Assembly (NCBI GenBank): GCA_902589305.1
Contig: CACISL010000006.1
Coordinates: 1 to 61,842, forward strand
DNA length: 61,842 nucleotides
Origin: an uncultured Pelagibacteraceae bacterium
Lineage (GTDB): Bacteria > Pseudomonadota > Alphaproteobacteria > Pelagibacterales > Pelagibacteraceae
Reading direction: 5' to 3'
Shown: in pieces, positions 27,422 to 36,039 of the stretch
Numbering within the stretch: position 1 is the stretch's first letter
Layout of the letters: each line of letters starts with the position of its first letter
Translations under genes and position numbers: made by a program
Notes under the pieces: generated by a model
The model's input: only the letters and a program-made list of their open reading frames with translations
The model's database searches: none
Told to the model about the DNA's origin: nothing

Positions 27422-27988
27422 ATGTTTGCATTTAAAAATAAATATTTTTTAATAATAGAAAGTATCAAAGACTTGAATTTAAGAAATATTAAAAGATTAA
27501 ACAAGTTTAATATTATTTATAGAAATAAAAATAAGGAAAATATAGAGGATGTTAAAAAATTTAGGAATTATTGTAAAGTTAAGCTAATTAGATTTTTTGT
27601 AGCAAACAATGTTAGTTTAGCAGTTAAAATTAAAGCAGACGGATTATATTTGTCCTCCTATAATAAAAGTTTCAAAGGTTTATTTCTAAAAAGTAAATTA
27701 ATAATAATTGGATCTGCACATAATTCTAGAGAAATAGTTTTAAAAATTAAACAAGGTTGTAATTATATTTTATTATCAAAATTGTTCGTTGTTGACTATG
27801 ACAGAAATTCACAAACTTTGGGAATTTTAAAGTTTAATAATTACACTTTACTATTTAATAAAATTATTCCTTTGGGTGGAATAAAAATATCAAATATCAA
27901 TAAATTGAAGAGTATAAGATCTCACGGTTTTGCAATATTATCTGAGATAAAAAAAAAGCCGGCTAAAATAATTAGCCGGCTTTTTTGA
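27422..27988 (+). CDS. Degenerate thiamine-phosphate synthase-like (TenI/ThiE) protein
   Basis: This is a 188-aa TIM-barrel protein. Landmarks of the ThiE/TenI fold are FNIIYRNKN, ADGLYLSS, LIIIGSAHNSREI, GCNYILLSKLF, IPLGGI and HGFAILSEI. The substrate-phosphate and Mg sites look eroded: the usual NDR segment reads NNV (FVANNVSLAVKIKADG). It may be TenI-like or have lost synthase activity. The last codons lie inside a strong terminator hairpin. The start touches that of yggS. Confidence 0.68.
   Translation: MFAFKNKYFLIIESIKDLNLRNIKRLNKFNIIYRNKNKENIEDVKKFRNYCKVKLIRFFVANNVSLAVKIKADGLYLSSYNKSFKGLFLKSKLIIIGSAHNSREIVLKIKQGCNYILLSKLFVVDYDRNSQTLGILKFNNYTLLFNKIIPLGGIKISNINKLKSIRSHGFAILSEIKKKPAKIISRLF
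27951..27986. terminator. Bidirectional Rho-independent terminator
   Basis: There is a perfect 9-bp inverted repeat GCCGGCTAA / TTAGCCGGC with loop AATAA. It has seven A on the left and six T on the right, so both strands present a stem followed by a T-run. It separates the convergent ThiE-like gene and the porin gene and is the best-formed terminator I see in the window. Unusually, the left arm and loop are coding for the ThiE-like C terminus. Confidence 0.93.
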
Positions 27989-28005
27989 ATTAATCTTAAC
28001 TTAGA

Positions 28006-29067
28006 TTAAAACGCCATAGCAATTGAGAACATTGTAACTTTCTCGTCTTTTGCTGATGTGTAATCTGAGTTTTTAGTTTCTGCTATTGCAACACCAAGCG
28101 TTGCACCGCCTACTACGTAAGCAGCTTGTATAGTTTCAACTTCAGATGTAAGACTTGTTTTTGTGTTAGAAGATGCTGTTGCAGCGATAGCTACGTTTTT
28201 AGTCTGTTCAGACTCCTCTTCAGTGTAAGAGATAGATAACGCATCGTTTACAGCAAACTCTATACCAAGTGAATCAGTTTCATACTTAGTTGCAGCACCG
28301 TTTTTGTCCGTTAAACCCGGAGCATATAACGCTTTACCGTAACCAACTTTGAAGTTTCCGATTGCATATTGTGCATAGTAAGCACCAGACTCTTCTTCTT
28401 GTACAGTTGTACCTAAGTGGCCATCTGTTGTGAAGTAGTCAGCACCAATTTTTAATCCATCAATTGGTGTAGCATCAACTCTGTATTGAGTTGCGCTTTT
28501 ACCAGTATTTGCTTGTGGATTAGCTGCACCATTGTTTTTAAAGTCATTTCCACCCGTCATGTCGCCTCTGTTTGGTTGGTAACCAACTTTAGCTGAAATG
28601 CCGAAAGGAAGAATGTCTGCTGGTGTGTGGTATTGCACGTTCGTCTCACCGTCTATATCACCACCATATGAGATAGTCATATTTCCTGCGTAGTCAGAAC
28701 CTGTACCAAGAGCACCAATTCCCCAAGCTAAGTTTGAGTGTAATGAACCTTCACCATCGAAAAATCCGATAGTACCCATGTCACCCATACCAATTGTTAA
28801 TGCTGCATCGTCTTGTACTAATGCACCAGAAGCACCTGGGTCTAAGTCTAAGTGGTAGTTCCACGTAAATCCGTTGTCCAATTCTCCTGAAGCGGCAACT
28901 TTCATTTCGTTAGAAATACCGATACCTTTGTCAAATGAGTCGTCAGTACCACCTATTGAGTATGAAGCTTTAGCTGAACCAGTTAATTCAAGTCCACCTG
29001 CGTAAGCAGCAAACGAAATAGATAGAGATGAAACTAATACTAACAAAGTTTTAGTTATGTTTTTCAT
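28006..29067 (-). CDS. Outer-membrane porin
   Basis: This 353-aa protein has a signal peptide (ITKTLLVLVSSLSISFAAYA). A run of alternating amphipathic beta strands rich in Gly, Thr, Asp and Ser follows, and the terminal residue is Phe (FSIAMAF), the Bam-recognised end of porins. It forms a diffusion channel; pore selectivity is not deducible. The codon use is richer in G/C than its neighbours, consistent with high expression. A good RBS (AGGATAAACATG) and its own terminator surround it. Confidence 0.88.
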   Translation of the reverse strand: MKNITKTLLVLVSSLSISFAAYAGGLELTGSAKASYSIGGTDDSFDKGIGISNEMKVAASGELDNGFTWNYHLDLDPGASGALVQDDAALTIGMGDMGTIGFFDGEGSLHSNLAWGIGALGTGSDYAGNMTISYGGDIDGETNVQYHTPADILPFGISAKVGYQPNRGDMTGGNDFKNNGAANPQANTGKSATQYRVDATPIDGLKIGADYFTTDGHLGTTVQEEESGAYYAQYAIGNFKVGYGKALYAPGLTDKNGAATKYETDSLGIEFAVNDALSISYTEEESEQTKNVAIAATASSNTKTSLTSEVETIQAAYVVGGATLGVAIAETKNSDYTSAKDEKVTMFSIAMAF

Positions 29068-29103
29068 GTTTATCCTTTAGTTTTTAACGTTAATTTAATA
29101 ATT

Positions 29104-29124
29104 AATTTAATTATTAATTAAATT
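29104..29124. repeat. 21-bp palindrome upstream of the porin
   Basis: AATTTAATTA and TAATTAAATT flank a single T, giving perfect 10-bp arms. It lies about 37 bp before the porin ATG, a position suited to an operator or an AT-rich UP-like element. Low complexity makes chance a real alternative. Confidence 0.5.
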
Positions 29125-29259
29125 GCTACATTTTTAGATTATTTTTATCTGAAATTGCTTAATTTAAATGATTTTAAGTAATTTTTAGTCAAGTTGTGAC
29201 ATTTTTGCAACATACTTTTTATCCCTAAATACTTAATTAATTAGTGATTTTCCTGTAAT

Positions 29260-29274
29260 TAAACTATTAGTTTA
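29260..29274. repeat. Short inverted repeat before the DUF3576 gene
   Basis: TAAACTA-T-TAGTTTA has 7-bp arms ending 18 nt upstream of the ATG. It could be an operator half-site pair or a leader hairpin. The basis is sequence symmetry only. Confidence 0.35.
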
Positions 29275-29292
29275 GTTAATTTTTAGAATCTT

Positions 29293-29823
29293 ATGAAAAT
29301 TAGAAAATTTTTCAGCTGTTTACTAATTTATTTAATCTCATTAGGCTTTTTAACTTCATGTGGAGGATTTAAAAAAGTCGATCAGAGACAAATGCCAGAT
29401 GGGGCAAAGGCCAAAGCTAGAAAAAATATAGAAGAAGGCAGAGGTGTAAGTTTAGGAGGAATGTTGGGAGGAGGAAACACCAACTATGAGTTTAGTTCAT
29501 CTAATCCTCTTTGGAGAGCTAGTTTAGAAACTCTAGATTTTTTACCACTTACAACAGTAGATTATTCAGGTGGTACGATTATTACAGACTGGTATTCTGA
29601 TAACTCAACTTCCGACAGCTCAATAAAAATAACTGTGAGATTTCTTTCTAATGAAATAAGTGCTGGCAGTTTAAAAGTAATAGTACATCAAAAAAAATGC
29701 AATACAAATAATAATTGTAAAGTAAATTTATTAAATGAGTCTAAAATAAAAAATGAGTTAAATTCAGTGATTTTAAGAAAGGCTGCAGTTTTTGAAAAAG
29801 AACAAAAAACCAAAAAAAAATAA
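29293..29823 (+). CDS. DUF3576 lipoprotein
   Basis: This is a 176-aa protein with a lipoprotein signal peptide (LIYLISLGFLTSC, lipobox LTSC). The conserved NPLWRASLETLDFLPLTTVD segment and the GGTIITDWY motif are typical of alphaproteobacterial DUF3576. It precedes leuS-lptE-holA, its usual company in this class, which suggests an outer-membrane biogenesis role; the biochemical function is unknown. leuS starts 6 nt downstream. Confidence 0.85.
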   Translation: MKIRKFFSCLLIYLISLGFLTSCGGFKKVDQRQMPDGAKAKARKNIEEGRGVSLGGMLGGGNTNYEFSSSNPLWRASLETLDFLPLTTVDYSGGTIITDWYSDNSTSDSSIKITVRFLSNEISAGSLKVIVHQKKCNTNNNCKVNLLNESKIKNELNSVILRKAAVFEKEQKTKKK

Positions 29824-29829
29824 ACATAA

Positions 29830-32346
29830 ATGGAAAGAATAAATTTCCAGGCCATTGAAAAAAAATGGCAAAAAAAATTCTCTAAAAAAAAACTTTATAA
29901 TAGCGGTAAAAAAAAATTTTATTGCCTAGAAATGTTTCCATACCCTTCAGGAAAAATCCATATGGGTCATGTAAGAAATTATACAATTGGTGATGTAATA
30001 GCGCGATATAAATTCCTTAATGGTTTTGATGTTTTACATCCAATGGGCTGGGATGCTTTTGGTTTACCCGCAGAAAATGCATCTAAGTCTAATAATCTTC
30101 ATCCAAAGATTTGGACACATCAAAATATTGAAACAATGAAAAGACAATTAAAACTTCTAGGTCTCTCAATAGATTGGGATTTAGAAATTTCAACTTGTGA
30201 CAAAGAATATTACAAACACCAACAAGAATTATTTATTGATTTTTACAACAATGGTTTAGTTTCTAGAAAAGAAACATACGTAAATTGGGATCCAGTTGAA
30301 AATACAGTTCTAGCGAATGAGCAAGTGATTAATGGTAAGGGTTGGAGATCAAATGCTGTTGTTGAAAGAAAAAAATTATCTCAATGGTTTTTTAATATTA
30401 CTAAATTTTCAAACGATCTTCTAAATGATTTGCAAGACCTAGATGGATGGCCTGAAAAAGTTAAATTAATGCAACAAAATTGGATTGGAAAATCTTTTGG
30501 ATGTGAAATAAATTTTTCAGTCTCAGATAAAAAGAAAAATATAAAAGTATTCACTACTAGACCAGATACTATATTTGGTGCAAGTTTTCTTGCATTATCT
30601 GCAGACCATGAACTAAGTGCAGAATTTTTAGATAATGAGGAATTTAAAAAATTCAAGAAAGAATGTAACAAGACAGGTACAACTGAGGAGGCTTTGGCAA
30701 ATGCAGATAAGTTAGGCTTTAATACAAAATTATTTGCACAGCATCCTTTTATTACAAGTAAAAAGATTCCAATTTACTTTGCTAATTTTGTACTCATGGA
30801 TTATGGCTCTGGAGCAATTTTTGGCTGCCCAGCTCACGATCAAAGAGACTTTGATTTTGCAAAAAGATATAAGCTTGAAATTATCAAAGTCGTATCTGAT
30901 AAAAGAGAAGATAAAGAACTTAAAGAAGCATTCACAGGTAACGGTAATATCATTAATTCTGATTTTCTTAATGGTTTGGATATTGAACAAGCAAAAGAAA
31001 AAATAATTAATGAAATTGAAAAAAGAGATCTTGGAAAGAGAAAAACCTTATTTCGCTTAAAAGACTGGGGTATTTCTAGGCAAAGGTACTGGGGTTGTCC
31101 TATTCCCATGATTTATCTAGAGGATGGATCCGTAGTTCCGGTTGATAAAAGCGAATTGCCAATTGAGTTACCAGATGACATAGACTTAAATTCTAAGGGA
31201 AACCCACTTGATGCACATCCTACTTGGAAAATAACAACTCATAAATTATCTGGAAAAAAAGCTGTAAGAGAAACTGATACACTAGATACTTTTGTTGATT
31301 CATCATGGTATTTTATGAGGTTTTGTTCTCCAAATCACAAGCAGTCACCATTTGATGAAGATAAAATAAAGTATTGGATGCCAGTGGATCAATACATTGG
31401 AGGGATTGAACACGCAATACTTCATTTACTTTATTCACGATTTTTTACAAAGGGAATTAACAAATTTAATAAAAGAATAAATCTAAATGAACCATTTAAA
31501 AATTTATTTACACAAGGAATGGTATGTCATGAAACCTATAGGGATAAAAATGGAGAATGGTTATATCCTGAGGAAATTGAAAAAATTAATTCCACATCGG
31601 CTGTTAAAAAAACTGATAAAACAAACGTTATTATCGGAGCAGCTGAATCTATGTCAAAGTCGAAAAAAAATACTATTGACCCAGAAATTATGATTACCCA
31701 ATATGGTGCAGATGCAGTAAGGTGGTTCATCTTATCGGACAGCCCGCCTGAAAAAGATATTCAGTGGTCTGACACCGGCGTTTCATCTGCGAATAAGTTT
31801 TTACAAAAGATTTGGAATATGAATTTTTTATTGTCAAAAAGAGAAGACAAAAAATCTAACAAGGAGAGAGAAAAGCAATTTAATATTACAATTAATGTTT
31901 ATTTAAACAAGATAGACAAATCTATTAATGATTTTAGATTTAATGTTTCTATTGCGCTTTTTTATGAAGTCTATAATTTTTTTAAAGGTTTCATCGATGA
32001 AAATATTAGTAACAAAGTATTAAATGAAAATATTGTTAAAGTAATGAAACTTATGATTCCTTTTACGCCACATTTAGCTAATGAATGCTTAGACTTACAT
32101 AGATGCAAAGATATTGACAAATGGCCTGAAATTCAAAAAAATGTTTCAGAAGAAATTAAATTAGCTGTTCAAATTAACGGTAAAACGAGGGATATAGTTA
32201 AAATAAAAAAAGATTTATCAGAACAGGAAATTACTAAAATAATTTCAAAGGATTCAAAAGCAAAAAAATACATTGAAAACAAAAAAATAATTAAAACAAT
32301 ATTTGTTAAAAATAAAATTATAAATTACATTCTTCCTAATCAATGA
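29830..32346 (+). CDS. leuS: Leucyl-tRNA synthetase
   Basis: This is an 838-aa class Ia synthetase. The HIGH motif is in [18 protein letters not shown] and KMSKS in [15 protein letters not shown]; a CP1 editing domain lies between ([16 protein letters not shown]). It charges tRNA-Leu and hydrolyses misacylated products. Its stop overlaps the lptE ATG (ATGA). Confidence 0.98.
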   Translation: MERINFQAIEKKWQKKFSKKKLYNSGKKKFYCLEMFPYPSGKIHMGHVRNYTIGDVIARYKFLNGFDVLHPMGWDAFGLPAENASKSNNLHPKIWTHQNIETMKRQLKLLGLSIDWDLEISTCDKEYYKHQQELFIDFYNNGLVSRKETYVNWDPVENTVLANEQVINGKGWRSNAVVERKKLSQWFFNITKFSNDLLNDLQDLDGWPEKVKLMQQNWIGKSFGCEINFSVSDKKKNIKVFTTRPDTIFGASFLALSADHELSAEFLDNEEFKKFKKECNKTGTTEEALANADKLGFNTKLFAQHPFITSKKIPIYFANFVLMDYGSGAIFGCPAHDQRDFDFAKRYKLEIIKVVSDKREDKELKEAFTGNGNIINSDFLNGLDIEQAKEKIINEIEKRDLGKRKTLFRLKDWGISRQRYWGCPIPMIYLEDGSVVPVDKSELPIELPDDIDLNSKGNPLDAHPTWKITTHKLSGKKAVRETDTLDTFVDSSWYFMRFCSPNHKQSPFDEDKIKYWMPVDQYIGGIEHAILHLLYSRFFTKGINKFNKRINLNEPFKNLFTQGMVCHETYRDKNGEWLYPEEIEKINSTSAVKKTDKTNVIIGAAESMSKSKKNTIDPEIMITQYGADAVRWFILSDSPPEKDIQWSDTGVSSANKFLQKIWNMNFLLSKREDKKSNKEREKQFNITINVYLNKIDKSINDFRFNVSIALFYEVYNFFKGFIDENISNKVLNENIVKVMKLMIPFTPHLANECLDLHRCKDIDKWPEIQKNVSEEIKLAVQINGKTRDIVKIKKDLSEQEITKIISKDSKAKKYIENKKIIKTIFVKNKIINYILPNQ

Positions 32347-32807
32347 AAAAAAAATCACTTATTTTTATTTTAATAATATTTTTAAGTAGCTGCGGTTTTA
32401 AAGTAGTAAAAAAGGTTGACAATAACATTAACATTGCAGAAATAGAATTCAGTGGAGACAAAAGGATTAATTATAGGCTAAAAAATAAGTTAGCAATTTA
32501 TTCAAATAAAGAAGGTAATAAATTAATCAAGATTAATCTTCAAAGTACAAAAGAGAAAAATATAAAAGAAAAAAATATAAAAAATGAAATTACAAAATAT
32601 GATATAATGGTTGAAGTAAAAGTTGAGTTACAAGAAATTGGAAAAAGTAAAATATCGAAATTTGTTGTGTCTGAAACAATGGATTACGATGTTGCGAAAC
32701 ACCATTCAAAAACACTAGATAATGAAAAAAAAATAATCGACTTAATAATTGAAAATATCGCAGATAAAATTTTAAACAATATTAGAGACAATCTAGATGC
32801 AATATAA
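32343..32807 (+). CDS. lptE: LPS-assembly lipoprotein LptE-like
   Basis: This is a 154-aa protein with lipoprotein signal ([17 protein letters not shown]), where Cys is preceded by LSS. The body is a short alpha/beta domain weakly similar to LptE/RlpB. It is identified mainly by signal, size and place between leuS and holA, the conserved order. LptE plugs LptD in the outer membrane. It overlaps holA by 11 nt. Confidence 0.82.
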   Translation: MKKKSLIFILIIFLSSCGFKVVKKVDNNINIAEIEFSGDKRINYRLKNKLAIYSNKEGNKLIKINLQSTKEKNIKEKNIKNEITKYDIMVEVKVELQEIGKSKISKFVVSETMDYDVAKHHSKTLDNEKKIIDLIIENIADKILNNIRDNLDAI

Positions 32808-33786
32808 AAGCTATTTATTAGAAAGTAATTTAAATTTGATCAAAGAAAATTTCTTTTTATTTTATGGAGAAAATTTAGGGCTTAAAAATGAATTTAAAAA
32901 AAATTTAAAAGCAAAATTTAAAGATGCAGAAAAGATATCTTTTACTCAAGAAGAATTATTGAAAGATAACAAATTATTCTTAAGAGAGATAAGTAACAAG
33001 TCACTATTTCAAGATGAAAAAATTATTTTTATAGACAATATTAATGATAAAATTTTAGCACTCATTGAGGAATTAATAGAAAGTAATAATGAACAAAAGA
33101 TCTTTTTGTTCGCAGAATTGTTAGATAAAAAATCCAAAATAAGAAATTTATTCGAAAAATCTAAAATTTGTGGAGTTACTGCTTGTTACGCTGATAACGA
33201 AATAACTATTAAAAATATTTTGAGAGAAAAGCTAAAAGGATTTACAGGACTAAATGCAATTAATATTAATTTAATCATAGAAAGTTGTAACTATGATCGA
33301 GTGAAATTGAATAATGAAATTGATAAAATTTTAACATGTTTTAGGAGCAAGATTATAGAAACTGAAAAACTAGAAAGTTTACTTAACTTAAAAGTAAACG
33401 AAGACTTTAATTTATTAAAAGATGAAGCTTTTAAAGGTAATAAAATTAAAACGAATAAGCTATTAGGAGATACATTATTGGATGACGAAAAAAACATATA
33501 TTATCTGAATTTAATAAATATTAGACTACATAGACTTAACGAGATAAATAAACTCTCTTCTGCAAAAAACCTTGAAAGTGCCGTTAATCAACTTAAACCG
33601 CCTATTTTCTGGAGAGATAAAGCTAATTTTATAGAACAAGCGAAAAAATGGAAAACTAAAAAAATAAAAAAAATACTTAATGAGACTTATAAGTTAGAGG
33701 TGAAAATTAAGTCAAGCTCAACAATTAATAAAAATTTGCTAATTAAAAAATTGATTGTTGATTTGTGCCGGTTAGCTAATGCTTAG
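32797..33786 (+). CDS. holA: DNA polymerase III delta subunit
   Basis: This 329-aa protein has the diverged delta architecture: an N-terminal strand with FLFYGENLGLKNEFKKNL, the SLFQDEKIIFIDNI segment, and C-terminal clamp-loader helices with PPIFWRDKANFIEQA. It opens the beta clamp in the clamp-loader complex. Synteny lptE-holA-parB supports the call. The end overlaps convergent parB by 11 nt. Confidence 0.87.
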   Translation: MQYKSYLLESNLNLIKENFFLFYGENLGLKNEFKKNLKAKFKDAEKISFTQEELLKDNKLFLREISNKSLFQDEKIIFIDNINDKILALIEELIESNNEQKIFLFAELLDKKSKIRNLFEKSKICGVTACYADNEITIKNILREKLKGFTGLNAININLIIESCNYDRVKLNNEIDKILTCFRSKIIETEKLESLLNLKVNEDFNLLKDEAFKGNKIKTNKLLGDTLLDDEKNIYYLNLINIRLHRLNEINKLSSAKNLESAVNQLKPPIFWRDKANFIEQAKKWKTKKIKKILNETYKLEVKIKSSSTINKNLLIKKLIVDLCRLANA

Positions 33787-34627
33787 TAAGCAAATTAGAT
33801 ATTAATTCAAATTGATCTAAATCCTTATATTCGATAGTAACTTTGCCAGAATTATTTTTTTTATTAAGAATATTAACTTTTAAACCTAAAATGCGTTCAA
33901 TTCTTTCTTGAGTTTTAAGAATGTTAGTATCTACACTTTTTACTCCTTTATTTTTTTTATTTCTTGTTAAATATTCTACTTTTCTGGCACTATAATTTTT
34001 AGAAACTATCTCTTCTGCTATTGAAGATGCGTTTGAGATACCAATTAAAGGTCTTGCTTGACCGGAAGTTAGAGAACCCTCCTCTAGCATAGCAATTACA
34101 TCAGTCGGTAAAGTTAAAAGTCTTAAAGTATTGCTTATATGGCTTCTACTTTTTGACATAAGTTTTGAAATACTTTCATGATCATATTTAAATTCTTCAT
34201 TCAATCTTTTATAACCTCTAGCCTCTTCTATAGGGTTTAAATCATCTCTTTGGATATTCTCAACAATGGCTACTTCTAATGACTCAACATCACTTAAATC
34301 AAGAATAGAAACCGGGATTTTATGTAATCCTGCTTTTTGAGCAGCAAGCCATCTTCTTTCACCTGCAACTATCTCGAACCGACCCGGGTCAGATTTACTT
34401 GGCCTTACTGCAATAGGTTGAATAATACCGTTTTTTTTGATGGAATTGGCCAATTCTTCAAGTTTTTCTTCACTAAAATTTTGCCTTGGTTGATAAGGGT
34501 TTCTGCTTAAATCTCCAATTAAAATCTCGTTGGTTTTGGTGGTTTTTTGGCTATTATCTATTTTTTTTTCATCACCAAATAAAGCTGATAAACCTCGACC
34601 TAATCCTTTTTTTTTACCTGAACTCAT
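33776..34627 (-). CDS. parB: Chromosome partitioning protein ParB
   Basis: This is a 283-aa ParB/Spo0J. The N-terminal KKGLGRGLSALFG is typical of chromosomal ParB. The CTPase/ParB-N domain has VAGERRWLAAQKAG and VENIQRDDLNPIEEARGY, and a HTH for parS binding follows. It spreads from parS and works with ParA. It overlaps parA by 4 nt. Two matching parS sites lie about 1 kb upstream within rsmG. Confidence 0.98.
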   Translation of the reverse strand: MSSGKKKGLGRGLSALFGDEKKIDNSQKTTKTNEILIGDLSRNPYQPRQNFSEEKLEELANSIKKNGIIQPIAVRPSKSDPGRFEIVAGERRWLAAQKAGLHKIPVSILDLSDVESLEVAIVENIQRDDLNPIEEARGYKRLNEEFKYDHESISKLMSKSRSHISNTLRLLTLPTDVIAMLEEGSLTSGQARPLIGISNASSIAEEIVSKNYSARKVEYLTRNKKNKGVKSVDTNILKTQERIERILGLKVNILNKKNNSGKVTIEYKDLDQFELISNLLTKH

Positions 34628-35421
34628 GCAGCGCTCTCTATTTTATTATTTTTAATAAATTCCTCAGCAAGTTTAAAATAAGATTTGCTACCAACGCAAT
34701 TTTTATCGTAAACAACACATGGTAAACCATGTGAAGGTGCTTCTGATAAACGAACATTTCTTTGTATTACTGTTTGATATACTTTTTCTTTAAAATAATT
34801 TCTTGCCTCTCTATCAACTTCTGAGGATAATTTATTTCTTTTATCAAACATAGTTAATAATATACCTCTAATCTTTAAACTAGGATTTAAATTTTCTTTG
34901 ATCCTATCAATAGTTTTTACGAGTTGCGTAATACCTTCTAAGGCAAAGAATTCTGTTTGAAGTGGAACTAATAATTCATCTGAAGCGACCAATGCCATTA
35001 TAGTAAGTAAGCTTAGAGACGGGGGGCAGTCTATAAAAATATTATCGTATTTTTTTAATAGACCATCTTTCTTTAAGTTCAATATTTCTTTCAACACAAA
35101 TGCTCTGTTTGAGTCATTTGCAGTTTCTACTTCAAGACCAGAAAGATTTACATGAGAGCCTATTAAATCTAGATTTTTAATATCAGTTTTCTGAATTATA
35201 TTTTCAATATTAGTTTTTCTAATTAAAAGATTGTAAACATTTTTATCTTCATCATTATTGTTTTTACCTAGCCCGGTTGTTGCATTACCCTGTGGATCCA
35301 AATCAATAACTAAATTATTTAGACCCATAATGGACAGTGAAGCAGCTAAATTTATTACGGTAGTGGTTTTTCCCACGCCACCTTTCTGATTTATGATTGC
35401 TAGTGTTGTAGGTGATGACAT
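34624..35421 (-). CDS. parA: Chromosome partitioning ATPase ParA
   Basis: This is a 265-aa deviant-Walker ATPase. The P-loop is INQKGGVGKTTTVINLA, followed by VIDLDPQGNATTGLG and DCPPSLSLLT. It has no N-terminal HTH, as is usual for chromosomal ParA. It forms gradients that move ParB-parS complexes. It abuts the rsmG stop in the alphaproteobacterial mnmG-rsmG-parA-parB order. Confidence 0.98.
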   Translation of the reverse strand: MSSPTTLAIINQKGGVGKTTTVINLAASLSIMGLNNLVIDLDPQGNATTGLGKNNNDEDKNVYNLLIRKTNIENIIQKTDIKNLDLIGSHVNLSGLEVETANDSNRAFVLKEILNLKKDGLLKKYDNIFIDCPPSLSLLTIMALVASDELLVPLQTEFFALEGITQLVKTIDRIKENLNPSLKIRGILLTMFDKRNKLSSEVDREARNYFKEKVYQTVIQRNVRLSEAPSHGLPCVVYDKNCVGSKSYFKLAEEFIKNNKIESAA

Positions 35422-36039
35422 TTATTTGTTGATCTCCATCAAAATTATTTTTGAATCTTTGTTTGTCATGCTGCTTTCTAATTTATAAGGGTATTTTTTT
35501 GTTTTAAAAGAGTTTTTTATTTCTTCATGTGCACTTTGACCCTTTAGAATCATTAATTTATGGGGCTTTTTAGCGATTTCACGTGAAACTTGTATTATTT
35601 GGTCTAGTTTTTTAAAAGCCCTGCAGATTATAATCTCAGAATCAATAATTTCATCTCTGACATCTCCTAAAACCTCTGCATTTAAATTCAATTTCTTAAT
35701 TACACTTATTAAGAACCTTCTTTTTATTGGTGATTTTTCATATAATTTCACGTGAAAAGCCTTATTTTTATTGAATATTTCTACTACAAGACCCGGAAAT
35801 CCTGCGCCAGTGCCTAGATCAGCCATGGAGCTGACGTTAAAATCAATGAACTTAACCAATTGAGCTGAATCAAGTATATGTCTATGCCAAATTTGTTTCT
35901 CTGTGCTTTTAGCAATTAAATTATAATTTTGATTTTCTTTTAAAACTAAATTTGTGAACTTTTTAAGCTTTTCAATTGAATGGTCGCTAAAACTAAGACT
36001 CTTTTTGAGAATATTTATGACTTCAAGCTGCTGCATCAA
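35422..36039 (-). CDS. rsmG: 16S rRNA (guanine-527-N7)-methyltransferase
   Basis: This is a 205-aa Rossmann methyltransferase. The SAM motif is [16 protein letters not shown], with [13 protein letters not shown] after it. It methylates G527 of 16S rRNA. It overlaps mnmG by 4 nt. Its coding sequence contains two parS core palindromes. Confidence 0.96.
   Translation of the reverse strand: MMQQLEVINILKKSLSFSDHSIEKLKKFTNLVLKENQNYNLIAKSTEKQIWHRHILDSAQLVKFIDFNVSSMADLGTGAGFPGLVVEIFNKNKAFHVKLYEKSPIKRRFLISVIKKLNLNAEVLGDVRDEIIDSEIIICRAFKKLDQIIQVSREIAKKPHKLMILKGQSAHEEIKNSFKTKKYPYKLESSMTNKDSKIILMEINK
35575..35590. promoter_or_regulatory. parS site 1 (ParB-binding)
   Basis: GATTTCACGTGAAACT contains the perfect 12-bp palindrome TTTCACGTGAAA and matches 13 of 16 positions of the chromosomal parS consensus TGTTTCACGTGAAACA. 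It lies inside rsmG, about 950 bp from the parB start. Confidence 0.85.
35744..35759. promoter_or_regulatory. parS site 2 (ParB-binding)
   Basis: AATTTCACGTGAAAAG carries the same 12-bp TTTCACGTGAAA core and matches 12 of 16 consensus positions. It is 169 bp from the first site, centre to centre. CACGTG cores were not noticed elsewhere in the window. Confidence 0.78.

Larger units (their letters stand above)
29068..29292. promoter_or_regulatory. Divergent porin / DUF3576 control region
   Basis: This 225-bp AT-rich spacer between divergent genes must carry both promoters. It contains the two palindromes listed separately and a TTAACGTTAA about 18-27 nt upstream of the porin ATG. Clear -35 boxes are hard to call; on the plus strand TTGCAA near 29205 is one candidate. 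No ORF or structured RNA was found. Confidence 0.45.
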
